Below are positions 11,526-26,391 of a stretch of DNA of 64,000 nt, piece after piece. Made by a program: the position numbers and the translations under genes. This DNA comes from Climacteris rufus (taxonomy: Eukaryota > Chordata > Aves > Passeriformes > Climacteridae): the NCBI GenBank assembly GCA_013398175.1, contig VZRZ01004238.1, positions 392,181 through 456,180 of the forward strand, read 5' to 3'. The number at the start of each line of letters is the position of its first letter. The stretch's first letter is position 1. The notes under the pieces were generated by a model, which saw only the letters and a program-made list of their open reading frames with translations, was not told where the DNA came from and did no database searches.

Positions 11526-12798
11526 GTGTATGTCAATTAAAAGATTCTGCATTCTGTTTTTGTAAGGATGTTAGAAGTTTAATGTTGCATTGTAACTTAA
11601 AATGTATAGATTTATGATCTTTGTACAGAAGGAGACAAAACCCAAGTATAGAAATTAATGTAAACCCTCTTTTCTTGTGCCAAATCTGAAATCCCTTGAT
11701 ATGGGAAATTTCTTTTTGTCGGTAGACAGAAATAGTGTCAGCTGCAAAAACATTGAAAGCTTTTGAACAAACTGGGGATCTCCCCAGAAACTTCATAATG
11801 TTTAGGTGAAAATTGTTATTTGCCAACTGAAATATACATAGGGTATACTTTATTTCTTATTTAATGAATATACATACACATAAGCCAAGATTAATTGTCA
11901 GTCAGTTTGGATTCAGCATAAAACAAATATGTCACTAAAACAGTCATAGTGCCTGTGTTTTTACATTATATGAAGTAAATTCAAACACTTCCAAACTTTG
12001 TAACAATGTAATCTTAAATGAAAGGTGTTTGAAATACTAGTCAAAATTTATTCTTTGTTCTTGATCTCTCTGCTACAGGGTTTAGAGGAAAATGTATTTT
12101 AATAAGAAAAATGGGCCATTGTAGAGGTAAGCAAAAGTAATAACTTTGGGGGAAGCTCCAAGGAATTCAGGTTAGAGCAGAACAGCAGTATGTATATCAT
12201 TAAATGTGTTGAAGTGAAGTGTGGCAAGGTAAGAGTGTCAGCTACTAATGCTTGTAGGTGTTGCAAATGTAACTGCTGCTCCTGCCACTGGAAGAGGTTT
12301 AGCAAGTCCTGGATGGGCATATAACATTGCAAAATACATTCATTGAAGACTGCTCACCAAATTAAATGGTTAATAGATATGTAAGAACAAGAAGCATTAA
12401 AATCAAAGAGATAAAAGCTAACATTCCAGAAACATAAAACTAATTAGTGGGGCTTGGGCTATATTTCTATAAGTAACTTACAGGAGGGATTCTTAGAAAA
12501 AGTAGACTTGTAAAAATTAAAGACAAGGAAAATATCTTATAATTGTTATGTCACAAAAAAGAGGCAGATGTGGAGTGCCTATTCTCTATCAAATTTTACT
12601 GTTTACAAAAAAAAGATATTTAATTTATGGAATAATCTCACCTCTGACAAATGTGCATCAGGAGTAGCTTCACAGGTGGTGCATGTAACTCTTACACTTT
12701 GGGTATTCATTGTGCAAACTTGTCTGCAGACACACAGCTCGGATGAGATCAGACACCTGAAGTACATGAAAAATAAGCTAAATAAAAATACCTTTCCA

Positions 12799-12827
12799 GT
12801 GACTGGGAGAAGGAATTTTCCAGTCAC
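12799..12827. repeat. Inverted repeat GTGACTGG/CCAGTCAC
   Basis: Two perfect 8-base arms are separated by 13 bases. The same area also holds a direct repeat of TTTCCAGT. There is no T-run after the arms and no gene nearby, so no transcription function is proposed. Confidence 0.6.
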
Positions 12828-15800
12828 GTTTTTTCTTTTTATTTTAAAATATCTAATGTTCTCCTAAATACAAGATAACTATTAAAAACTTATAATTTTG
12901 TTTTCTTTTCTGGTGTGATCTACAGCCATAGTTCAAAACCTTCTATAACAGAAAGAGGGTTCAGTAGCATGGCAAAACTTAAAATATATTAAACATGAGG
13001 ATAAAAAGTACTTGGATTTCATTGGTTTAATAATGATACAAATATGCTGCTTTTGTTCTCTTGCCTCTGTTCTGTCTCTTTCTAGCATTAACAATTTTTA
13101 TGATAATCTGAAACATGCTTGGCTCAGAGACTGATTTTTTACTTTTGGTTTCTGCTATTATTTTGATCACTTCTTTAAGCAAAATATTGTCTATGTTTGT
13201 CTTCAATTACGTTTAAGATTTTTCTTATTCAGTACAAAAAAAAAGTGAAAGAAAAATGTCTGAGTGCAAATGCTTATACCCTTCACCACAAGAAATTTTT
13301 TGTGTGCATTGCTTTAGTTATTGTGATTATAGCAGTAAAGTTTGCAGTTTTGGTATTTAATAGATATTGTTTGATATTGAATCAGTTTTGTAATTCTGAG
13401 ATTAGTTTGTGCAGGTTGCATCCAAACTCTTTTTTTTTTCTCCCCATCTCTGCTTGCTCTTGGCTGTGTTCTACCCCTACCTGCTTTTTGGTAGGTCCTT
13501 TTAACCAGATCATTTAATGGTTGCACATCAGAGACCAATGTAGGACAAGTGTAGTTATGGTGGTAAAGCTGAAGAAGCAGCAGGACAGAAGTGAATGAGT
13601 GAGAACTTGTTGAGTCTGATAGCTTAGCCAGATACCTTGCCACTGAAATAACTTGTTTAACTATCAGCACTAGAAAGAGATAGTTTTCTCAGAATTTACT
13701 GCAAAGAAAATACATTTAATGAAATTGAAGAAAGGAGAGGGTAAAACCCAAATAATTTGTAGATAGAATAGAGGTATGCTCAGAAAATGTGAGCGTGGCA
13801 GATTTTTATATCTAAAGGGAAATATGTTTTGCTATGGTTTAGCTCAAGGAATTACGACAATCTTGCAATAGTCTTTAAATCTGACAAATTTGCAGGTCTG
13901 AGATATTAGTAGAACAAGTGCTTTCTTTCATGTGTTACATAAGTGCAGAGCTACCTATGCATTTTGTGTATGAAACCTCTAATGTGCTAGATATGTCAGG
14001 ACACCCAACATAATGCTCTTTGTCAGAAAAGGATACTCATTCTTTCTGCATAGACCTCAGTTATTTGTACATGGGCAAAAATCTCTGAATTTATTCTATG
14101 TTGGTATATAAATGGATATTAATATATTAAGATCAAGATTATGGTAAAGTAGATTTTTATATATTAAAAAAGGATCTTCATTTTGTCTGTTTTGTTTCCA
14201 GTTTAGGGCACACATTCTGGAACACAGAGGAAATATTAAAGTTTAACAACTGGAACATGAAGCTCACTTGACAAATTTATATAATTTTGAAAAAAGTTTT
14301 CCTTTAGTTTCAGCAGTCACATCTACCTCACCTGATAAGAAAAATTGCTCGATCTTTTCAATCACAATGTTTTTCTTCCTGAGATATTCCCATACCAAAG
14401 ATTAGAAGTGTGCAAAAATCCATACCATGAAGCTTAAGTAACATAGTGCAAATCACTCCCACAAGTTTCAGAACAAGATTCCCTGGCATTTGTATGTGAT
14501 TTAATACCATACATCCTCTTTTGTATTTTTTTCTACTAGAAAGACCCAATAGAATAGAGTTTGGCCTAAGTAATATAAAAAACTTAACTGTATAAAATCC
14601 TATTATAGTGTTCCCATACAACATTATGATTGTATTTAAAGGAAAATACTGCCCAAGATTTAGAAATATGCTTTGATTTTTGCCCACCTCACATATTTTC
14701 TTAGGTCCGATGTGGCCTCATTATATTTAAGTGCATGAAGAGATAGTGTAATAGGCCATCCTCAGGTTGTAACCTGCAGGTGTCATAGTGCAGTGGCAAG
14801 GACAGTCAGGTTTCATTTTCGTTTGTGTTGCCATGTTGACGGATTAGCCAGAGCTTGTCATGGGTTATGTGCCAAGTGATGTCTTTTGAATCCGATTCCA
14901 AAGAAAACAGCAGGCTGTCCGGTTGATGAAAGCTTTGAAGGGGTTCTTTCTGGTTACTAGAAATAATAAATGACTCAAACTCAGGCATAAAAATATACAC
15001 ACTGCTATGTGGTGTAATTTAAATTGTGTGGATCATATGAAATAGCTAGATACATATGATGTTGATGTCATTAAAATTGTTTCTTCAACAACTGAAGGTT
15101 AATATACTCAATATGATGATATTCTATACAGGTACTTGAGGAGGAAACTATTTTTCAGATCTGTATGAAGGAGATAGCTAACGAAGCTGTTTTAATCAGG
15201 ATTTCTTTGTCAGCTTTTGACCTTGAATGACCAAAGGTTTATAGCCCCGTTGCCTTTACCCAAGGCTTGACTTTTCCTTAATGGTATTCCAGAAGTCAAA
15301 GCTGACCCTTCAAAGTGTCCTGGCAGGAGCTGGGGATAATGAAGCTTTAAAAGCATTGGCTTATCTGAGTCAAATAAAAGTGGTACACGTTCCCTTTTTT
15401 TTTTCTTTTTCACCTCTGCTGGATCATCAGACAAGTGATTTTTGCAACCTTGGGTAGCATATTATATATTTATGTATGGTACTGCTTTTCAGCTGCTAAC
15501 TGGCCAAAATAGACAGTATAAACAATTTAGAAATGGAAGCCAAAAAGTGATTTGGCTCCAGAAATGTGAAGACAGTTGGTTTGATGACAGTTGATTTCCC
15601 TTCTGAAAATGTTTGTAGACTACTTTAGAAATGTATATGATGAAGTTGTAAAACATCACAGCCATGTGAGTTGTATGAGGTTAGAGAAGCTGCTGCCTTT
15701 ATGACTTCAACTGATAAAAATTATCACATTTTTGTTCCAATGTTTTGGCGCAAAATTCTTTATTCACAATCAAATGTGAATTTGCACATTTCAATTTAAG

Positions 15801-17280
15801 AGCAGAAAATTGCAAGCAAGCTGAGAGAAAATAGTATTGAATATGTGTGAGACTTCTTTTAACAGGAGGGGGTACAGATGCTTACCTCCGAAAGCAGCTG
15901 CGGGTAGTTGAATGCTGAGATAAATGAGGAAATAATAGCAGGTGATAGATGAGGTGGTTTGTAGTGGGCACTGTAATTTTTCTTAACAGTCCCTTGTGTT
16001 TGTATTTGGCAATGAGAATATTCAGAACAGAAATAGCAATATTTATTACTTGAATTAGAAGTGAACTTGATAGTGTGAGTTTCGGCATCTGCATAAAGAC
16101 AGCAAATGTTTTGTTTTCCCCAGATCTGTTTAGTATAATTCTATCAAATTTTTAACTGGCTGATTGTAGATAAGTGTGGTCTTGCTACTGTCCTATAAGC
16201 TTTAGATTCTTTTTTTTTTTTTTAACCCTATGAAAGTGAATTTGAAGCTGTGTTTTGTAAGTTCAATAAATATTAAGTGGTAAATTGCCTTCAGTTTGTG
16301 AACCATTCTGGTGCTGGTGTTTGTAATATTGACTGTGGTGGGGGTTTCTCTTTGGAATATCTAAATATAGTGTAAGTTACTAAAATGGTACCTTTTCTGG
16401 GTGAACTTTTAGCATTATGTATATTTTTTAACGTTTATTTCTAAATTAATAAAGATTCCTATTGTCAGATTATTTTTAATTTTTTAAAAAAGTTGATGTT
16501 ACATTAAAGTGGAGTTTCAATTCAATGCTGCAATTAATTTTCAGCATTAATATGCCTCTCTTGTAATTAAACTGTAGTCAAAAAATGAAGCACTTGAAAC
16601 AACTTAAGAAAGGAGCTTGCTTGAAATACTTGATGAATGTGAATGTGGTCCAATTTGGCAACCATAACTAAATAAAGAAACAGACTTGTAACTGTGCTCC
16701 CCCCTCGTCTCCATTAACTGTGACTAAGAGGGAGTGTTTTCTTCTTCACAATAAGAGGAAATCTCATTTGTTACATGGCAACATTTAATGTTATCTCTGT
16801 AAGCACTGTTTAAAGACAAATTACAATACCAAACACTGCTTTAATGGAAAAAACATGTATTGAACATGGGAAAAATGTATAGTTTAGTCCTATGAAAATC
16901 TCTCAGGGTTGTTTTTTTAGGTAACCTGTTCTATATTAAAAATATAAAACTTGAAAAAACAGTTTTCTTTCATGTCCTCAAAGTGTTTTCAACAGATGTT
17001 CTATGTTTCATCTTATAAGAGATACTTTAAAGCCATCTGTGGTGTTTTAAAGATTGAGGATAGTGATAGAAAATTAAAGCCTTAATTTTAAATTTTGGAA
17101 GAGGATGTTGGAACTAGTCCTATTGTATATATTGATAATTCAAGAACATTTTGCCACTGATTTTAATAAGTCTTGAATGAAACTATGAGTCTCCAGTAAC
17201 TGCATCCAAAACCAAAGTTAATTAACTATGGTATTTTAAGGAAAATTAAGAGACATAACATTCTTAATGTCAATAGTGGA

Positions 17281-17312
17281 TATATATATATGTTATATAT
17301 ATATATATATGT
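17281..17312. repeat. AT dinucleotide microsatellite
   Basis: A (TA)n run is interrupted once by a G (TATATATATATGTTATATAT and onward) for about 32 bases. Such runs are often length-variable and can extrude as cruciforms. Confidence 0.9.
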
Positions 17313-18697
17313 GTCTTATTAATCATTCATTATGAAAAATCATGTTGAATGATATGATAAATAGGTGTCAGTACAGAACCTTATTCTTGTTGATCACATA
17401 TAATGACTGTTTTAATCTGAATTTCTGATCCCATATAAACCTTTGGAAATACTTGGATAGTCTTTTACAATATATAACATTATTAGTTACATCAGTGTTA
17501 ACCCCAGGCTTCATTCTTTTTTGAGCTTTACTGTGTTCTGCCAATGGCAAGTCCTTTAGCCTGTATATATGTCTGGTTCTGTTTCTGGAATGTGAAGGGT
17601 CTTATTCTTTCAACAACAAATGAGTTTATAAAAATAAATATTACCCCTTTCTATTGGATATAGTTTTATATACTATTCATATGATGTTTTCAGTTTCTTT
17701 TGGAATTTGTCAAATTAATTTATGATATATTCTCCAAGATCTAAGGACACTTAGGAACTTTCACTTGAACAAAGTAAAACAAAAAGAAGAAAGTATCCTT
17801 AGACAGTAGAAACTGAAGCACAAGATCACTGTAATGTAAGTGCAGTACAGAACAGTTCTGTGACCATGATCCAGAAGTTATTTCAGTGTCCTAATGTGTA
17901 ATTTTTTTGGTTTATGTACTTAGATTTCTTTTCAGTGTAAATTTTACTTTGAATTTCTTTGCTATGTAGTATTAGACTTGGAAGTAATTTCACATCCATG
18001 TAATGTTTTTATTCCTCTTACAATTTTGTCTTGCTGCAAAACTTAACATTCTTCCACAAGAGTGTCTATAATAAATGAGTGGGCTGCTGTATTGTTTTAA
18101 TGCTGGTTAAATTTACAGCCAGTAATTAATATAACACATTTGGTTTTAATTTTTTTTGTCAGTGAAATACTGTTTCATAGAATATATTAAAGTAAATGGA
18201 AGTATATTAAAAGTAATATCTTGAGTCTTGTCTGATCACTGAGGGGAAGGGAGCTCATCTGTTAGCAAGAGGAGTCTGTATACAGAGAAGATACTTTGAT
18301 ACTTTTCTTTTTCCTTGACTATATTCTCTAGTAGGTAACAGAAGAGATATGTAAATATTACCAGACTTAGAGGCCCTCTCAGCAAATCCTATTTCTCTCT
18401 GGAATTTGTATTAGAAATGGTGTAAGTGGACACATGATACGAATAACTAAGAAATTAACTTCCAGGAGTGAACTCGAATAAATTTTACAGCAGTAAAGTA
18501 GATTTATTGCTTTGGTGACCAGTAAAACTTGTATTTCTGTTTTTTACAACCGAGTCAGAAGCAGTCTTTAATTTTAAAGAATTTATTCTATAACAGAAAT
18601 AATAGAAGAACAGAGAAATTAGCTTCAAAGCACGTCAGCAATTTGTTTAGTGTGTTCTCTCATCTCAAAGCAGTATCTTTTATATATGTCTTCCCTA

Positions 18698-18716
18698 ATG
18701 AATATTTAATATTCAT
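18698..18716. repeat. Near-perfect palindrome ATGAATATT-T-AATATTCAT
   Basis: Nine-base arms are complementary around one central T. This is a single-copy feature in AT-rich DNA, with no flanking gene. Confidence 0.65.
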
Positions 18717-21700
18717 CTGGGCACAGAACTCCAGCATCCCTAGACAGTTTGCTCAAGTGTTTTGCTATTCATTCTTCTAGGAACCACCTTTTTTGACACT
18801 GGAATCCTGTTGACTTATGTCTTCTTTGCAATCTTCTGAAAAATGATATTACAATCTATTTGTGCACCCTAGAATCATCCAAATATTATAAAACATCTCA
18901 AAGGCATCTGCTTTGATGTAGCTGAAGAATGTTATGCTGAATGTTGGCTGACCAATGCTTCTTTGTTTCCATGAATTTTAAGTCTTTCAGACTTAGTTTA
19001 CAGTGTTTTCACTCTCATCCTTCTTGCTGCTAGTGAGAAGAACACAGGCTAAAATGATGTCTCTCCATAAAACCCCCAAGTTTGGCTGTTGCTGTTCATT
19101 GTTCAACATGAGTGAAATATTTAAAAAACATTAATTGATGCAGAGTTTTTAAACAAAAGCTTGTTAGTAGCAGTAGTGTTGGAAGCAGAAATGTGGTTTG
19201 CTCTGTATGTCGTTACATTTTCTAGGTAGCCATGATAGCAATGCGTGGTAAGACTGGTGGGGCTTCAGGCAGAATAATGTCTTTGGATTTAAGCAAAAAT
19301 GATTGTTAAGAAATCAGGACACTGGGAAACGTGCTATGAGGTTACTGCTCTAAAGGATGAGATCCTTTAGACCTCTTAGCATTCTTAGCTAAGATTCTGT
19401 TTTCCAAAGGGGAAAAGTGGTCAAAATGTGTTGTTTGGATAAAACAGTAGAAAAGCAATTTTTACCTGGCATTTTCCTTCTGCATCAACAGACAGGTAGA
19501 CAGAAAAGTATTTCTTGTGTTCTTTGTAGTAAGACTTTCCAAAACATCATATAGCAGTTGTTTTATTAGTAGTTTCAAAAAACCACATCACTGACACTAG
19601 CTTTGCTATATTGTCATCTACTTGTCACAGTCATATCCAGCCCTTGATCTTAATACATTTACTTTATTAGATCTAGAACCTATGCCTAAATTAAATGGTT
19701 TTGTATTGTTGTTTTTGAATTATCAGCTAATTATATTATAGCCCTGGAAAATTCAATTTTTTCTGTAACTATTTTTAACCTCTAAAACCAGCCTGAGCTA
19801 AAATCCTCTTTTGTTCTTGTAAAATACCATGCTTAATATACTAGATTAGAAATTTTCAGAAACTCTGGTTTTTATAGCTACTGTATTTTCATTAGTAAAT
19901 TATTTGGAAGTAAATTCACAGGGAAGGAAAAGCATCTGTAGATTTATGAAAAGAAAAATGGATTTAATGAGTGAGAATGATGACGTTTTGTGCAGTAATT
20001 GCAATTTGTTTTATCAAATCATATGTAACGTAAATGAAAATCTTTTGTTGAATGCTATGCCAAACCAAACTAAGTTAAAGAGGGTGTCTACTTCACTTCA
20101 GATTTATTTCATCTGAAACTGAGATAATAAATTTTTGAAATAAAACCAGGTAGACAGTAGATAATGAAATCACCAGACCTGAAACACTTACATGTCTTAC
20201 AGAAGCTGTCATTTTACTGATTAAATAATTTTAATTTCTTTTCATGTTTTATTTACACTGTGATTAGGATGTACCTGCACTATTAAATGCTTTGGCAGTG
20301 TCCTGCTTAAACGATGACTTAGATACCCATAAAGATCAAAACACAGGAAGAGCTAAACCTTATTCCTAGTTAATCACACTACAGTAGTTGTTTCCTTAAT
20401 TATTCTATCCAGTAATTACTTTTGATTTATGCATAAGATTATTGTAATCAGCCATTTTTGCAGGTTATGAAGTAGTAGGTATGTTTTAATATTCAGCTAG
20501 TTAGCTCTTTCTCAGTTAGATAACAAACCAAAAACTCTTTAGTATAGTAGTAAAAAAAAATTTACATGATGCCATATTGTTCTTTGAAAATTTCACAAGA
20601 ACATATAATTATGCTAGACACTGTGTGCAAAATTTAAGAAGATTGATTCTTATATTATACCTAGAAAGACACTGCTATCTTGTTCTAAAATATAATAAAG
20701 GCAGATATTTTTTGAGACAGAAAGATGAATCTTCTATCATTTTGCACTGTTGAAGCTGGGTGGATTTCTAGGACAGTTTGTTTTTTCAAATGAGGAAAAA
20801 CCTAGAATATTCAAAGTACAGTTTCTATTAATTGATAAATATAAAAGGCTTTAATTTGAAATTTTAACTTCAGAAACTGGTTCTGAATTTAGCAGCCCCT
20901 GAATATCAATTTAAACTGTCTCTAAGTATAAAAATTAAGCCACTATGTTACTGGATCAATAGTGTCTGGGTTCACAGGTATTCAAGAATTTTGTAATGTA
21001 TCAGTTGTAGCAATCATTGTAGCAACTACAGCTGTGTGGTTTGTGACAGCCTCAATTTGAACTGGAGCTTGTAAAGATAAAGATTTATATCTTCTGTATC
21101 TGAGAACTACCATAATTTCTGTTTTAAATAAATTTCTGTTCAGACTAAGTACTGTTTGAAAGATGTTCTTTTCGTCAGGATGTCCTGATACTCATGATGA
21201 CTATCATTGATGTTCATCTACTGAAATGTATCCGTGTCTTGCACTGGAGTAGGTGCTGAAAATGCCTTCTTTTGTTTTACATCCAAACAGTAGTTGGGAA
21301 ACAATGATACTATATAGTCTAAATTTGATGTTGGGGAGAGTTGAATCTGATAAATGTTCTCTACCCATTCAACCTGTGTGACAAATGACCAAAATAATTG
21401 TGAAGAGTACCGTAAAATCTCTAGCCAGGGTTAAATTTTTTCAATTGATTTTGATTTGCTTCTGACCTTAACCTTTCCAAATTACTACTTTTAGTAAGAG
21501 ACAGGAATCTGTTTAATAAAGTGAAAATTTAATGAGTTTTCTGAAGAATTTCTTTATTATGCAGGAATAGGTGGTATCTTATTCATGTTGAGGAGCAACT
21601 AAATGCTGTTTTACAGAGAAGTTGCTACCAAGTCACTATTGGCAAAAAGAAGAGCTGATGGTTTGGTGGACACATATTCCAAGCCCATGCTGTCACTTGT

Positions 21701-24700
21701 TACCAAGAAAACAATTTTATGACATTTTTGAAGCATAACATCATGTTGCAAAGAACCCGGCTCTTCATCCTGCTTCTTAAAATCACCATGAATTTTCTGG
21801 CTTTTGAGGCAGTTGGTAATAAAGCCAGAAGCATAAATGACTTTCCTGCAAGGAAACTTTTTGATCAACACTCATCCCTAAAGCTTCATCTTAAAGTAAT
21901 TGATTTTCTTCTCTAGGTTGATGTCTCACAATTTGAAGAGTATGGGAATCTGATCTTAAATCAGACCAATTAATAACTTTCAGAATGTCATAAGCATGTT
22001 AAGTATTGCCAAATTCACATAAATTAAAATATAATTTATTTAATAATTGCATTTTTATAACTCCCTATCTCTCTCACACACCTCCATACAAATGCTTTTC
22101 ATTGTATTTTGGTTGGATGAGATGCCACTTGTAGATATTGCAACACAGTTTATATAAAACGTTGATCTATATCTTATAAATCTTTTAAACAATATTTGAA
22201 TATTCAACAATTCTCTGGCTGTTACAGCATTTTAAATCATTGGCACATTTTCCTACTGCCAAAGTTTACGCAATGTTGTTTCACTTTGTATCTCTAAAGA
22301 ATAAAACGAAAATTAATATTTTGAAAAGTTGTAAACCAGATTTTAGGGTTTGAAAGGAAGCATGAAGTGAAGGCTAATTAGCATTTAGAATTGTAAATCG
22401 TACAACGCTTTATTTGTTTAGGTGGCCAAGCAGAGTTACGTGATAGGGTGGAGGCAGGATATCCTAATCATCATAAATTTTTCCTCTATTATTATGAGGC
22501 TTAATCAACATTTTCTGTGCACTTTTCCCTTTTGCAAACATCCACCTCAGTTGTTGGTACTCTTTATCCAATCTAAAATCCTACAGTTTGTCTGTATTTT
22601 AAAGGCCCAGCTAGACTGAAGAGGAGTATCTGAATTCATGTACATAGACTATTTTCTTATATTTATTAATTTGAACCATGATGAAATGAAACAGGCTTCC
22701 TCTGTTTTTTCCAATTCTTGTTCTAATTAGTCCTAACTGCATAAAGAAATCTGCAAAGATTGGCTATCTGCTCCAAAACATGCATTATAGCAATGCTACT
22801 CTTTTTGTGACTTCAAATCAAATAACTTCCAGCATACTTGACTGCCTAGACATTACACCTTTCTTTATGGGATAGAGGGTCTTGAATTCCTCCTAGGTTT
22901 CTATGGTCACAGATGAGAAATCTGAGTGAAATTAATTGGAACTTCCTCTCATTTGTGAAGTGCAGTGCAGACAATGGCAAAGGTTCTCAGAAACAGCTAT
23001 GGAGTTTTAAACCTCACCAGTCCCCTGATTAGTGTGGAGACACTCAGAACCTGTGTCCTGTTTCCTGGACACCATGTAGTTGGCAGTGCCTCAGCCACAA
23101 ATCAGAACCTTGTTCCAACTGAGAGCAATGCCTGCCTGCGTGAATACTTTAATTGTTTGTTGCTCTAGGTATCCTTTATACAGAGATTAGTAATATCTGA
23201 GAGATAATACTGTATTGAATTGACATTGTCTTCTGTTGTCCAGCTGCTGCTAGTGTCTACATTTGGAGAGGACAGCATAAATTGTGAATGGACCAGAGCA
23301 GAAAGTTGCTTACAAATGGAAGTGGAGATGGCAGGAGCCTCAACACTCATAAATTTGAGGTTGAAGTTTCCAAACTAAAAAAATATAATTCTATGCTGAT
23401 AGCAGAATGAATAAACAGTAATGGTACAATTTATTTGCATATCCTTGTGGCCTTTCAAAATAAGAAGGTAAATGAACTGAACTATTAGCTAATTAACTCA
23501 GCTAAAGTTAGGAAATGTCTGAGTAGTCCTGAAAATTGTTAATATACTACATTCTCAGAACACAGAAATATTTTTTTTCAAAAGCAGTGAAGTAAAAACA
23601 TTGATCAGATACACATTTTGAGGCAAAATTGTGAAGATTGTTTTAAACCCCAAATTTTTTATGCAAGTTCTTCATATATACCTGACAAATACTTGTCATC
23701 TACAGCAACAATCAAACAACACTTATTTGGTAGCTTGGGTGTCTATTTAGATATCTAGCTTTTATTTTATTTGGACTCAATACTGACATCATTACCAGTG
23801 CTTAAGAATAATATTATGAAACCAAACATAACTGAACTTGTCATTATGGATTTATTTTCTGGAAATGTTTTTGTCTCAATACATTAGCATTGGTGTTCTC
23901 TCTCATTCTCCTTTAAAGACTGCAGTCTTTTTCTTCATGTGATGTGTTGGGGCTTTTTTTCCCCTCTTTTTTTATTTTGGTTACTTTTTTCCCAAGTTGT
24001 CCTGTACCCAAGCTCATCTCTAGCATTGTTGCTGGAGTTCTGAGTAAGTTCTGGAAATTACTAAAGAATTACTCTGTAGAAGTGCACTCAGCTTTAGTAA
24101 CTCTCTTGCCATTGACAGCAAAGTAATGGTGGGGTCAGCAGGAAGGGGGACCAGGCCATGCTCATCAGCCTGTTCTAGAGAGGTTCCAGCAATGGTCTGA
24201 ATAATTTTGTGGCTTATATTTTTAATAGAGAAACCTAATTTTATTTGAGAACACCACTGATACTACCCAGTTGGCAGAGCCAGTTACTGCGAGTTTGTCT
24301 TGTGGCTTTCTATAGAAGAGAGACTTTCTTGTTAAATCAATTCCTTTAGTAAAGCAGCAAAATTGTAGGGTTGTCAGAAAGATAAATTATGTTTGAATGT
24401 TCAGATGTATCATTGCAGATGTTTTCATAAATTAATTGTATGAAAATTTTTTGAACTTTTACTTTCTTTTCACTCAGGCTTATTTCTATAGAAATTAAGA
24501 ATTATTTTAATAATCTCTGTGAGCAAAAAAAGATTCATTTTCTCAGAAATGTTATACATTTGTTTAAAAGAAAGATATTCTCACACAGAACCCCACCCCT
24601 CATGTTTTTTATAAAACATATATTTTCAGACTTGATGTTTCTGTTTTACAACCAGCTGTGAGTTGGTATTTATCAAGGCTGAATTTATTACATAAAATAT

Positions 24701-25348
24701 GAAAGTAATAAGTTTCTACAGTTTCAGTATAAATCAGGTTTATTTTTAAGTAATCATTTAATCAAAACCAGCTGTGTCTTCTAATGCTTGATCAGCCAGA
24801 CACTAATAGATGAAAGCTAAAACTTGAATATAATCAAATATGAATGTATAGAAAAATCAAACACTCTTTTAGAGTGCATGCATGTTTGCAAGGATATGTC
24901 AGATTACAATAAAACTCATATTTCAAAATTTTTCCACAGCAAATAAATATTTAATCAGTTACAGCTCCAAAATGTCATTAAATTGTTGTTTTTCTAGGTC
25001 AACAAAGAACAATTGTATATAAATGAAAATAAAAGAAAAGTGTATCATTAAAACAATTATGAAATGATAGATCACAAGGAAGGCAATGAATTTTGGGAAA
25101 AAAAAAATCTGGAAACTGCATAATACAGAAATACCTACATGTAGTGTTGACTAAGTGTTGATTTAGCCTTCACTTGCTCAACAGAAATGAAGTGAGTTCA
25201 GATTGCTGCATTTGGATATGCTTTGTAGTCTTCCTAACTTAATTTTGCTCTAAAGAAGTTGGGCTTTTTGTTATTTAGTGGACCCTTATGCATGTTTTCT
25301 CTCTACCTTTTTTGTGCACCCTTTCTGAAATTGCTGCACTATACATAC

Positions 25349-25383
25349 ACTATGTGCAGTGTATTATATGTGCAACACATAGT
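25349..25383. repeat. Inverted repeat ACTATGTG/CACATAGT
   Basis: Eight-base arms are perfectly complementary around a 19-base spacer. A second overlapping hairpin TACACT/AGTGTA uses part of the same sequence. The surrounding 100 bases are rich in alternating purine-pyrimidine words (TATATG, TGTGCA). Confidence 0.6.
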
Positions 25384-25892
25384 ATTGTGTACTTAGGCCC
25401 ATATATATATTTAAATGGTGTTAAAACTGACAAATTTCTACTTTTCTGTTAGTATTTCCTTATCTTGTAGATTTTCATAGAATATATAGTAGTCAATAAA
25501 AAGATGTTAACTACAATTGCTAAATCCTAATTTCAGTTCAGATACACCTTGGTCTCTTTTACTTCATTAGGGTCTTTCATTGTAACACCTTCTATATACT
25601 GAAATTGTTGTCAGTGTTTGATTTCTCCACTTTGGTTTTACAAACGTAAAAGCAAAACCAATGTTCTATCAAAATAATCAGAATTCATTGAATATATTTA
25701 TGTAATTGTATACATATATAAATGTGTGTACAGTACATATTATATGTAATTGAACATATGTTTATATTTTTTTACATAAATTCTATGTATTTTACAATAT
25801 TTTTTATCCCATCTCAAATATGCATAAGCTTTATGCTGTTCTGGTATCTGTGACTTGTTAGATAGACAAATTCTTCTGTTTGTGGTTTGTCC

Positions 25893-25911
25893 TTTTTTTT
25901 TTGGGGGGGGG
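25893..25911 (+). repeat. T10G9 homopolymer junction
   Basis: Ten T are followed directly by nine G. Runs like these are prone to slippage in replication and to sequencing error, so the exact length should not be trusted. Confidence 0.85.
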
Positions 25912-26284
25912 TTGTTTATCTTCTGTACACTATTCTTATCATAGAGAAAAAAACATACCAAAATATTGTTGCTGTAGAACATTTTTGTTTTGTTGGAAAT
26001 CATTGATTACATTTGACTGGCTTACAATCTTTTCTTGAAGTACGTAGAAGTCTAACTCTCATGCTAAGTATTCTTTGATTAGTATGTATGTAGATAATCA
26101 GATACCCTTTATCCTGGTTTTTTATATGTGATTTATTGAATGGTTTCTATCTTTCCTGGCAATTTTTGTGTTGCCTTTTCCCCCTGGGCAATACTGAGCA
26201 GCTTCTCAAAGTCAATAATTGTCCCTGAATTTGGATAAGCTCATCTGGTCACATTATGGCACCAGAAACAGTGAGACAATAAGA

Positions 26285-26391
26285 GTTTTGTGGTGTTTTG
26301 GGTTTGGTTGGTTGGTGGGTTTTAGATGGGTTCTTTGTTGTTTTGGTTTTGTTTGGTTGGGTGTCTTTGTGTGTGGTGGAGGGGGGGAGGA
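26285..26391 (+). repeat. G/T-rich tract with G-quadruplex potential
   Basis: Over about 105 bases the + strand contains almost only G and T. It includes GGTTTGGTTGGTTGGTGGG, several GGG groups and a terminal GGAGGGGGGGAGG. The spacing of GG and GGG groups would allow G-quadruplex folding on the + strand. It is not a simple tandem array of one unit. No promoter or coding exon was recognised next to it. Confidence 0.75.

Noticed and set aside
13314..13670. 118-codon minus-strand open frame
   Set aside because: It starts at GTG, has a residue mix typical of random AT-rich DNA (part of it from a poly-T run) and matches no recognised family.
15210..15434. 74-codon minus-strand frame reading DDPAEVKKKKKRERV
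   Set aside because: It looks protein-like at first, but it starts at TTG and the lysine run is only the complement of a T-rich stretch. No acceptor or ATG supports it.
18170..18195. TTTCATAGAATATATT resembling a minus-strand CR1 tip
   Set aside because: The word is short and none of the CR1 blocks that should follow (AGGTTGGAAAAGACC-like) are present.
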